A DNA stretch of 64,000 nucleotides, taken from the NCBI GenBank assembly GCA_024711325.1, contig JANJTC010000005.1:1474395-1538394 (forward strand). The letters run 5' to 3'. Shown piece by piece: positions 8,364-14,723 of the stretch (position 1 is its first letter; each line of letters begins with the position of its first letter). The translations under genes were made by a program, and so were the position numbers. This DNA is from Bacteriovoracaceae bacterium (GTDB taxonomy: Bacteria; Bdellovibrionota; Bacteriovoracia; Bacteriovoracales; Bacteriovoracaceae). The notes beneath the pieces are model-generated. The model had not been told where the DNA came from and did not search any database. It worked only from the letters and a program-made list of their open reading frames with translations.

Positions 8364-8807
8364 ATGCCAAAAGGGAATTTATTAATAGTGGATGATGAAC
8401 CTCTTTTACTTAAAAGCCTAAAGGCCAATTTGGAAGAATATGCTGACAACATATTCACTGCTGAAAATGGCGTTGAAGCAATGGACATCGTTAGTAGAGA
8501 GGAAATCCATTGTATTATCTGTGATATTAATATGCCTCAAATGAATGGTGTAGAAGTTATTAAACGACTTAGGGAAATGGGGAATGACGTTCCATTTATC
8601 TTTTATACTGGTCATGGGAATAGAGATCTGATGTTTGAGGCCATTAAATATGGTGCTTTCGATTTTCTGGATAAACCTTTATTAAATGGCCTAGAGGAAG
8701 TGATCGCTCAAGGCATGAAAAACGGTTTTAATAAAGGTCGTGATGCTATTGAGGATGATAAAGAAATTATGTCGGAGTATAAAAGGCTCTTAAAAGAGCT
8801 TGAATGA
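8364..8807 (+). CDS. Stand-alone response regulator receiver protein
   Basis: The 147-residue protein is a single CheY-like receiver domain with a short charged tail. Acidic pocket residues lie in LLIVDDEP, the phospho-acceptor Asp54 in IICDINMPQMNG, the switch Thr in FIFYTGHG, and the Lys in FLDKPL. No output domain follows, so it probably acts by protein contact. The ATG at 8364 has GGAG ten bases upstream; the longer reading overlaps the previous gene without support. It is the last gene of the 5370-8807 operon, and the left end of the insertion element begins 4 bp after its stop. Confidence 0.9.
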   Translation: MPKGNLLIVDDEPLLLKSLKANLEEYADNIFTAENGVEAMDIVSREEIHCIICDINMPQMNGVEVIKRLREMGNDVPFIFYTGHGNRDLMFEAIKYGAFDFLDKPLLNGLEEVIAQGMKNGFNKGRDAIEDDKEIMSEYKRLLKELE

Positions 8808-8811
8808 TTTC

Positions 8812-8835
8812 AAACTGCCCTACTTAATTGGTGTT
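8812..8835 (+). repeat. Left terminal inverted repeat of the insertion sequence
   Basis: AAACTGCCC at 8812-8820 and ATTGGTGTT at 8827-8835 match, in inverse orientation, the blocks at 9843-9851 and 9828-9836. Nineteen of 24 positions agree by eye. Confidence 0.75.
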
Positions 8836-8955
8836 GGATTGATAATTGTTAACTAATTAGGGGTTGTCATTTGTTTTCCTGAGTGCGTTATAAGGCCTTA
8901 ATCTTCAAATGGTTAAAGTTTTATAAGTAGGATCTCTTTTTGCACTATCTGAGGC

Positions 8956-9840
8956 ATGAAAAAAAATTGCCCAAACTCCAACTGCGCATTTCCCAAAAAA
9001 TTTATCCGCGATGGATCTTTCCGTCGTAAGGAAGATTCAAAAATCATTCAACGTTTTCGTTGTAAAGCTTGCGGAACGCGCTTTTCAAATGCCACCTTTT
9101 CAGAAGCCTACTTCCAAAAGCGACGAAGAGTTAATTTCCCACTTTTGAAACTCCTGGCCTCTGGCGTTTCAATGAGGAGATCGGCACTTTTTCTGGGTGT
9201 CGATAAAAAAACGGTCGAAAGAAAACTCCCTTACCTCGCCAGAAGATGCCGAAAACTTAATCAAAAAAAACTTCAATGGTTTAAAGGTCGAATTCACAAC
9301 ATACAACTTGATGATCTCATCACAAAAGAAAATTCAAAACTCAAACCGCTCAGTGTGACGGTTGCTGTGGATGAGGATTGTCGGAGGATTCTGGCCCTTG
9401 AAGTCTCGCAAATTCCGGCCTTTGGACATCTTTCAAAGCTTGCAGTTAAAAAGTATGGGAATCGAAAAGATGAGCACTTTAATGGTCTCACAAGAGTGTT
9501 TCAGATAATTTCACCTATAGTATCAACTGAAGTCGTGGTGAAAACTGATGAGCATCAACGTTACCCTGGATTTGTTTCGGCCTATTTGCCAAAAGCGAAA
9601 CATCTGACTTTTAAAAGTGAAAGGGCCTGCGTTGCGGGACAAGGTGAGCTTAAAAAAGTTCATTTCGATCCACTATTCATTGTAAATCATACCTGTGCAG
9701 TTTTAAGAGCAAATGTGAATCGCCTGATACGGAAAACCTGGTGCACGACCAAGGATCCTGAGAGGCTAAAAGATCACCTGGATGTCTTTATGTATTTTTA
9801 TAATGAACTACTGCTTTCAAGGAAATTAACACCAATATAA
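8956..9840 (+). CDS. IS1-like transposase with zinc ribbon
   Basis: The 294-residue protein starts with a zinc-ribbon motif (NCPNSNCAF, later FRCKACGTRF) followed by a helix-turn-helix (SMRRSALFLGVDKKTVERK), as in InsA-type transposases. A DDE-like core follows: HNIQLDDLI, VTVAVDEDCRRILALEV, and VVVKTDEHQRYPGFV. The C-terminus (RANVNRLIRKTW, then HLDVFMYFYNE) resembles IS1/IS1595-type enzymes. One uninterrupted frame encodes it, unlike the two-frame arrangement of classical IS1. It looks intact. Terminal inverted repeats flank it at 8812 and 9851. Confidence 0.8.
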   Translation: MKKNCPNSNCAFPKKFIRDGSFRRKEDSKIIQRFRCKACGTRFSNATFSEAYFQKRRRVNFPLLKLLASGVSMRRSALFLGVDKKTVERKLPYLARRCRKLNQKKLQWFKGRIHNIQLDDLITKENSKLKPLSVTVAVDEDCRRILALEVSQIPAFGHLSKLAVKKYGNRKDEHFNGLTRVFQIISPIVSTEVVVKTDEHQRYPGFVSAYLPKAKHLTFKSERACVAGQGELKKVHFDPLFIVNHTCAVLRANVNRLIRKTWCTTKDPERLKDHLDVFMYFYNELLLSRKLTPI

Positions 9841-9851
9841 GGGGGCAGTTT
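9828..9851 (-). repeat. Right terminal inverted repeat of the insertion sequence
   Basis: This is the inverse copy of the left end. It begins inside the last codons of the transposase and ends 11 bp after its stop codon. The bases just outside do not repeat those outside the left end. Confidence 0.75.
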
Positions 9852-9891
9852 TTACCTTGTGCTTCCTTCTGGCTTTGACTAAGCTCATGGC

Positions 9892-10851
9892 ATGGATAAT
9901 GAAGAAAATAATGAATTCATCGCTAGCGTCATAGATCAATCCCTTGGTCTTCCTCCAGAAAAATTACCTCCGGTATTTCATAGGGCGGCACAAAGTCTTC
10001 CGAGATGGCATCTTTTGATGCTTCAGGACCGTCGTCGCATGGAATATTATAGTGATGTGATAAGACCCAAGGTTGAGGGAAAAATTGTCCTTGATGTAGG
10101 AACTGGGTCAGGCATTCTTTCTCATCTTGCCCTTAAGTGGGGAGCTAAAAAAGTTTATTCAATTGAGCAGAATCCAGCTCTTCAGGCCGTTTACCGCCAT
10201 CTTATGAAAATTCCACTTAAAAATGGGAAAGCAGAATTAATTTGTGATGATGCTCAATTCCTGCGTCTGGAACAATTTCATGAAGGTCCGCCAGATGTGA
10301 TTGTCCACGAATTATTTGGTTCTATTGGCATGGGGGAGAATCTCATTCCTATTTTTCGAGCATTAAGTTCTGAAGGAATCTTGACTCATAAAACAGATAT
10401 TGTGCCAGACAGTCTTGAGGTCTTTGTACGTCCTGTATGGAGTGAACTGATCGCTAAAGAAGGGGTGGTTCCTGCCTTTGATGATTATCCCCTTGATGTA
10501 ATGAACGTTTTTGGTTGTCAGACGTTTTGGGAACAAGATTATCTGGCCTCACGCGCATCCAATTGGCAGATGGCGGGCGATTCGCAACGTCTTTTTAAAT
10601 GTAATTTACGGGATTTGAATTTACCTGATTTGGTAGAACTTTCATTCAAGGCAAGCCACTGCTCACATCTTAAATTATGGATGAAAATTGAAGATACTAA
10701 AACTGGTCTTATCCATGCCAATGATCATCAGGAAGTTGATACACATTGGGCCAATGCTTTTCTGAGTATTCCTAGTTGGCTTAGGGGAAAAGACTTTAAA
10801 GTGGAATTTAAGATATATCCGAATAATATTCAGGTTCACCGCTTCTTTTAA
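9892..10851 (+). CDS. SAM-dependent methyltransferase, PRMT-like
   Basis: The 319-residue protein has a class I methyltransferase fold: motif I VLDVGTGSGILSHLALKWG (about residue 64) and the acidic loop VYSIEQNP. A later VHELFGSIGMGENL resembles the double-E loop of protein arginine methyltransferases, and the C-terminal half looks like the PRMT beta-barrel. PRMT-like enzymes methylate arginine in proteins; the target here is unknown and other acceptors are possible. It stands alone, 41 bp after the insertion-sequence end. Confidence 0.75.
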   Translation: MDNEENNEFIASVIDQSLGLPPEKLPPVFHRAAQSLPRWHLLMLQDRRRMEYYSDVIRPKVEGKIVLDVGTGSGILSHLALKWGAKKVYSIEQNPALQAVYRHLMKIPLKNGKAELICDDAQFLRLEQFHEGPPDVIVHELFGSIGMGENLIPIFRALSSEGILTHKTDIVPDSLEVFVRPVWSELIAKEGVVPAFDDYPLDVMNVFGCQTFWEQDYLASRASNWQMAGDSQRLFKCNLRDLNLPDLVELSFKASHCSHLKLWMKIEDTKTGLIHANDHQEVDTHWANAFLSIPSWLRGKDFKVEFKIYPNNIQVHRFF

Positions 10852-10919
10852 TACCTGTCTTTTTCACCTGTATTACATAGCAACTTTAAAATGATCTCCC
10901 TATTGGTTAATGTTTTTAA

Positions 10920-11254
10920 ATGGACTTTGAAAAAGTCATTTCAAGCATTATCCAGATAGTAGAGGCCACAGGAATCGTCGTTATCCTGATGGTGGGATTT
11001 ATGCCAGTGTGAAGTTTCTATCAGATACCTGGAGCAAAACGCCTGGGGCCTATGAAGTCCTGCGCAGACGTTTAGGACAAGCGATTATTCTAGGTCTGGA
11101 GTTTTTAGTCGCGGGAGATATCATTTTCACTGTAACCTTGAAAGCAGATGTTCAAAGTGTCCTGGGTCTGGGACTTCTCATCATCATTAGAACTTTTCTG
11201 TCATTTTCTCTTCAGTTTGAATTACAGAATCGTCTACCATGGACCAAAGCGTGA
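10920..11254 (+). pseudogene. DUF1622-type membrane protein split by a frameshift
   Basis: Two overlapping pieces together make one DUF1622 protein. The first, from ATG 10920, encodes MDFEKVISSIIQIVEATGIV and a membrane helix, then stops at TGA 11010-11012. The second frame, open across 11000 and usable from a GTG at 11009, continues FIYASVKFLSDTWSKT and then LGQAIILGLEFLVAGDII, with a last helix near IIIRTFLSFSLQ. Shifting frame around 10995-11000 restores a continuous family-like protein of about 110 residues. A mutation, sequencing error, or reinitiation at the GTGA overlap could explain this. The slip site is not a canonical programmed signal. Confidence 0.6.
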
Positions 11255-11808
11255 GATTGTTAATTGCTCTGGATGTAAACTCTCTTGATCCGGACTTAAA
11301 GAAGCTAAAGATCAATTTATCTAAAGCAAAAAATATGGAGCATCGATGGGTTCCCAGAGAGCTCTGGCATATTCCACTTTGTCAGTTAGGGGAGATGGGT
11401 CAGGAGAAATTGCAGCAGATTTATCCCGTCATAAGATCAGAGATAAGAAAAACTTCATCATTGAATTTGAAGTTAAGAGGCGTCTGGGCCTATCCTTCCC
11501 AGGAGCGCGGAAGACTTCTTTGGATAGGTGTTCAATACTCAAAAGAGTTAAGAGAACTCCAGATGGGTTTAGTCAAAGAACTAAATCTGGAGAGTGAAGA
11601 TTATCGTCCTTATTTGCCCATCGTGAGACTAAAAAATTTTCGGGATGTGAGTGATCTGTTATCACCTTTTAAAAATAGTGAGTTTGGAAAAATACAAATA
11701 CAGAAAATCAGTCTGTATGAGATGACTTCGGGAGGGGCCTTCCCAACTTACCGTAAGTTAAATAGTTTTGACCTCTCAGAGTCTGGAACTTGTGATTTGA
11801 GTCTTTGA
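11239..11808 (+). CDS. 2H phosphoesterase (ThpR/LigT-like) with altered catalytic motifs
   Basis: At 189 residues this matches RNA 2',3'-cyclic phosphodiesterase (ThpR) in length and layout: VRLLIALDV at the start, RWVPRELWHIPLCQLGE where WHxTLxFLGE is expected, a central GVWAYPSQERGRLLWIGV resembling the family's F-x-P-R-V-hW core, and RPYLPIVRLKNF where PHxTLAR is expected. Both HxT motifs are changed (HIP and YLP), so the second histidine is missing. It may be inactive or have a new role. It overlaps the DUF1622 frame by 16 bp and no Shine-Dalgarno sequence is seen. Confidence 0.7.
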   Translation: MDQSVRLLIALDVNSLDPDLKKLKINLSKAKNMEHRWVPRELWHIPLCQLGEMGQEKLQQIYPVIRSEIRKTSSLNLKLRGVWAYPSQERGRLLWIGVQYSKELRELQMGLVKELNLESEDYRPYLPIVRLKNFRDVSDLLSPFKNSEFGKIQIQKISLYEMTSGGAFPTYRKLNSFDLSESGTCDLSL

Positions 11809-11851
11809 CTTATGCCTTAATTCTGAGAGGCGAATGAAAAACTTATGGTTT

Positions 11852-12829
11852 CTAGCGTCTGCAGAAGGAGGCCGCTACTTCTCGTCGGAAGACAGATCCT
11901 TTAAATTCGTTACAGGTATTAAACCAAGCAAACCAGATGTAACGAAATTGATCATCATTAGCGATACTGCTTCCATCACCATAAATACCATCTTGATGGG
12001 TTTGTGAAATGAGAGTTACACTCTCGCCCCTTCCTTCGTGATTGCCGACTCGGTTGGAAGTTCTGCATGAGTTATTAATCGTGAGGTAATCATTGTCTCC
12101 TCGAACTAAAATCCCTTCTACTTCATGAGTCCTGGCATTGAAGACAGCTGAACCCGAGTTCCCTCCATAGGTATCAAGATTTGTCACGAAATGGCCCGCA
12201 TCGTATTTAATACTTCTAATGTGGGCATTGTCGGTAATTTTTGTTGGAAGGCCAGTTGGATGACCAATTGTAAAAACAGGGTCATTAACTGCAATTTCTA
12301 AATTTGTGCCCAGGGTGAGGGGAGTCCTGTCGGTGATTTCTTCATCAATTTCAATAATAGCAAAATCCACGCCGCTGTTATTTTTTGTCTGACCCAGGAT
12401 TTTTTTACATAAGTAAATATTAGGAAATTTGCCGAAGTATTGCTCTTTATTGGCCATACGGTAGTCAAAAATAAAAGCTGTCTTTTCACAGTCATCTAAA
12501 TTTTCAATACAGTGCCCCGCTGTCATGATTTTGTTTGGAGCTATCAGGAAGCCCGAACAAAAAGCGGCAGTAGGTTGATTGAAAAATCTCTCTCTTGTAC
12601 AAAGACTCATTTTCGCTTCAAGACTTTGAAAAGGAATATTATAGAATTTTCCATCCCAACTGATATCTGATTTCTTTACAAGAGCAACTGTTGAGCGAGA
12701 GAGTTCAACGACAGACTGGTCTGTATAGGTGTAAACATCATGACGGTTATCTTCACCATAAATGATTTTGTCATTGGCCAGTGTTGAGAGAGATAGACTC
12801 AATAGAAAGCTCAGCAAATAAAATTTCAT
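11852..12829 (-). CDS. Secreted trypsin-like serine protease
   Basis: The 325-residue protein begins with a signal peptide (~18 residues, ending STLA). The chymotrypsin-fold catalytic triad is visible: His106 in IMTAGHCIE, Asp155 in GVDFAIIEID, and Ser225 in YGGNSGSAVF. The motifs resemble the V8/glutamyl-endopeptidase-like S1 branch more than digestive trypsin. Several cysteines could form disulphides. AGGAGT precedes the ATG at 12829. Export suggests action in the periplasm or outside the cell; a prey-digesting role is inference. The gene stands alone. Confidence 0.88.
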   Translation of the reverse strand: MKFYLLSFLLSLSLSTLANDKIIYGEDNRHDVYTYTDQSVVELSRSTVALVKKSDISWDGKFYNIPFQSLEAKMSLCTRERFFNQPTAAFCSGFLIAPNKIMTAGHCIENLDDCEKTAFIFDYRMANKEQYFGKFPNIYLCKKILGQTKNNSGVDFAIIEIDEEITDRTPLTLGTNLEIAVNDPVFTIGHPTGLPTKITDNAHIRSIKYDAGHFVTNLDTYGGNSGSAVFNARTHEVEGILVRGDNDYLTINNSCRTSNRVGNHEGRGESVTLISQTHQDGIYGDGSSIANDDQFRYIWFAWFNTCNEFKGSVFRREVAASFCRR

Positions 12830-12901
12830 ATTACTCCTAAGAACAGTTTCAAAGGGGGATATATACGAAAATTTTGGATTAATCTATATTTTAGGCCTTG
12901 A

Positions 12902-14158
12902 TTACATTCTCTTAAGGGCAAATTGAGCAAGACCATTTACAACTGATTGATAAATATTATGTCTGACTAGTTTATCATTGCCAAAGATCTGTTTTAACTG
13001 CTCCTGAATTAAGGGGAATTGTGAGGTTCCTCCCGTAAGACACACCATGTCCACATCTGAAACCTTAAGACCAGACTGTTTAAACACATCCATCATGGTT
13101 GTCATTACTTCCTCAACGGTCGGAGTTACACTTTGTCGATAGGCCTGGGCATGAACTTCCTGCTCAACCATTAAGTCCAGGAATCCATAAGAGAAGAGGG
13201 CCTTCGCTTGCTCGCCCAAACTGACTTTAACTCTTTCAATCTCATTAAATAGTGGAAACCCCAACTGACACTCAACCAGAGTGAATAGATTTTTCATCCT
13301 GATTTGGTCAAGAGGTGATAGAGCAAATTTATTAATGTGCTGAAGAAACTCCCAGGTATCTTTTTCCCGCAGATGGGTAATATGTGCTGGCGAGCAGATT
13401 TTCTTTAGAAGATTTCGGGGAAATTGAAGAACATTTGTTCCACCAGGTAACTGATACTCAAATTGAGATCCAAAATGAGGGGAGATAAAATCGCGCATCA
13501 TCACCCCATCTAAAACATCGCCAGCGATAAAAATTCCGGACAGTCCCAAAATATCATCCTGAGAATAGGGTCGGTCATGAAATTTCATCAAGGTAAAATC
13601 AGAGGTGCCTCCTCCGAAATCTGTAATGAGGACAACTTTTTCTTTTTTTTCTCCAGTTTGATAATCCAGACCAGCAGCAATAGGTTCCGGGCAAAATATG
13701 ATTTCCTTAAAGCCTGCCAGTTCACTGGCCTTCTGCATCCGGTTTTGAGCGAGCTCATCATGTTCTTTGTCCAGCGAATATAGGGCAGGCCGTCCCAGAA
13801 TTAGTCTTTCTACTTTTTCTCCAGTAAAGGCATCCGCCCGTTTCCTCATTTCACCTAAAAAAACGGCAATCATTTCAGAGATGTTAATGTTCTTATTGTG
13901 GACTGTGGTGCCGGTGTAGCCAGGTTCCGGTAGAAATTTTTTGATGGAGCGGAAAAAGCGACCTTCGCCTTCATGGGCCACATACTCCGAGATGGCCTCA
14001 GTCCCAAAAAACCAATTGTTTTTCTCAGGTGTATAGAGCAAGGACTTTAAAACAACTCCTGCATGTGGATCAAGGGGGACAGGAGTTATTTTGCCCTCTG
14101 ATGAAATAAAGGAAAGTAGAGAGTTAGAAGTTCCAAAATCAATGGCGTAGTAAGACAT
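12902..14158 (-). CDS. Hsp70-family protein, YegD-like
   Basis: The 418-residue protein has the actin/Hsp70 ATPase fold: phosphate-1 loop YYAIDFGTSNSLLSF at the N-terminus, phosphate-2 LITDFGGGTSDFTL near 180, and an adenosine-site-like VCLTGGTSQFPLIQEQL near 370. PEPIAAGLDY lies just before phosphate-2. Like E. coli YegD it lacks the substrate-binding domain of DnaK, so it is a nucleotide-binding relative, not a full chaperone. No DnaJ or GrpE gene is adjacent. No good Shine-Dalgarno sequence precedes the ATG at 14158. Confidence 0.85.
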   Translation of the reverse strand: MSYYAIDFGTSNSLLSFISSEGKITPVPLDPHAGVVLKSLLYTPEKNNWFFGTEAISEYVAHEGEGRFFRSIKKFLPEPGYTGTTVHNKNINISEMIAVFLGEMRKRADAFTGEKVERLILGRPALYSLDKEHDELAQNRMQKASELAGFKEIIFCPEPIAAGLDYQTGEKKEKVVLITDFGGGTSDFTLMKFHDRPYSQDDILGLSGIFIAGDVLDGVMMRDFISPHFGSQFEYQLPGGTNVLQFPRNLLKKICSPAHITHLREKDTWEFLQHINKFALSPLDQIRMKNLFTLVECQLGFPLFNEIERVKVSLGEQAKALFSYGFLDLMVEQEVHAQAYRQSVTPTVEEVMTTMMDVFKQSGLKVSDVDMVCLTGGTSQFPLIQEQLKQIFGNDKLVRHNIYQSVVNGLAQFALKRM

Positions 14159-14274
14159 TTATTGATTATAGGAGAAAAATGATTTATTTCATTAAAAATT
14201 TATCTGACGACTAGTCCCGTTTCAGTTTGTTAAGAATTCTCTAGAGTACGAATGAGTAATAACCAGGAGGACTT

Positions 14275-14688
14275 ATGAAACAAATTGATGAACTCATTCG
14301 TGGCGAGATGGCGGCAGTAGAGAGCTTTGACTCGGTCTTAGCTAAAATAAATGACGAAGATGAAAAGCAAAAGCTTTCCTCCATCAGAATGGACCATGTG
14401 CGTGCTGTTGATACCCTTAAGAGATTTGTTAGGACTGATTTAAGGGATAATATTAAGCAATCAGGCCCATGGGGAGCTTTCAGTAAGGCCTTTGCTGGAG
14501 GGGCATCTTTCTTAGGGAACAAGGCCGCTATTCAGGCCTTAAAAGTTGGTGAAGAACATGGCATCCGGGAATACCGTGTGGCACTTGAGGATCAGAGTAT
14601 AGAACCTGAGCTCAAACAAGTGATACGCTCAGAACTTTTGCCTCAACAAGAACGTCATATTTCAATGATAGAAGATTATTTGCATTAA
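14275..14688 (+). CDS. DUF2383 ferritin-like helical protein
   Basis: The 137-residue protein is almost entirely helical with the DUF2383 pattern: an N-terminal helix with DELIRGEMAAVESFDSVLAK, a central SGPWGAFSKAFAGGASFLGN glycine/alanine stretch, EEHGIREYRVALE, and a final helix ending QQERHISMIEDYL. Acidic residues and histidines sit at ferritin-like positions (E, H in EEHG, H in ERH). Members are usually stress-related and their biochemistry is poorly known. AGGAGG lies eight bases before the ATG. A strong hairpin follows at 14696-14723. Confidence 0.75.
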   Translation: MKQIDELIRGEMAAVESFDSVLAKINDEDEKQKLSSIRMDHVRAVDTLKRFVRTDLRDNIKQSGPWGAFSKAFAGGASFLGNKAAIQALKVGEEHGIREYRVALEDQSIEPELKQVIRSELLPQQERHISMIEDYLH

Positions 14689-14695
14689 AGAGAAT

Positions 14696-14723
14696 GATTG
14701 GCAGCTGTCAGAAGCTGCCAATC
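14696..14723. terminator. Bidirectional hairpin between convergent genes
   Basis: GATTGGCAGCT and AGCTGCCAATC form a perfect 11-bp stem with a 6-base loop, exactly between the stops of the DUF2383 gene (+) and the epimerase fusion (-). There is no long T-run on either side, so termination strength is uncertain. Confidence 0.6.

Larger units (their letters stand above)
8812..9851. mobile_element. Insertion sequence (~1040 bp) with 24-bp imperfect inverted ends
   Basis: The transposase gene at 8956-9840 is bounded by 24-bp imperfect inverted repeats at 8812-8835 and 9828-9851. Both arms share AAACTGCCC on the outside and ATTGGTGTT on the inside, separated by six mostly different bases. The right arm overlaps the 3' end of the transposase gene. 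No target-site duplication is visible in the adjacent bases, so the insertion may be old or the true ends may differ slightly. It sits directly after the signalling operon without damaging it. Confidence 0.75.

Noticed and set aside
8804..9859. Target-site duplication around the insertion sequence
   Set aside because: The 8 bases outside each end (ATGATTTC and TTACCTTG) do not match.
10994..11000. Programmed -1 frameshift signal in the DUF1622 gene
   Set aside because: GGGATTT does not fit the X-XXY-YYZ rule, and no downstream hairpin was seen.
14168..14215. 11-codon leader frame with AGGAGA upstream
   Set aside because: It is too short to distinguish from chance and has no attenuator-like structure.
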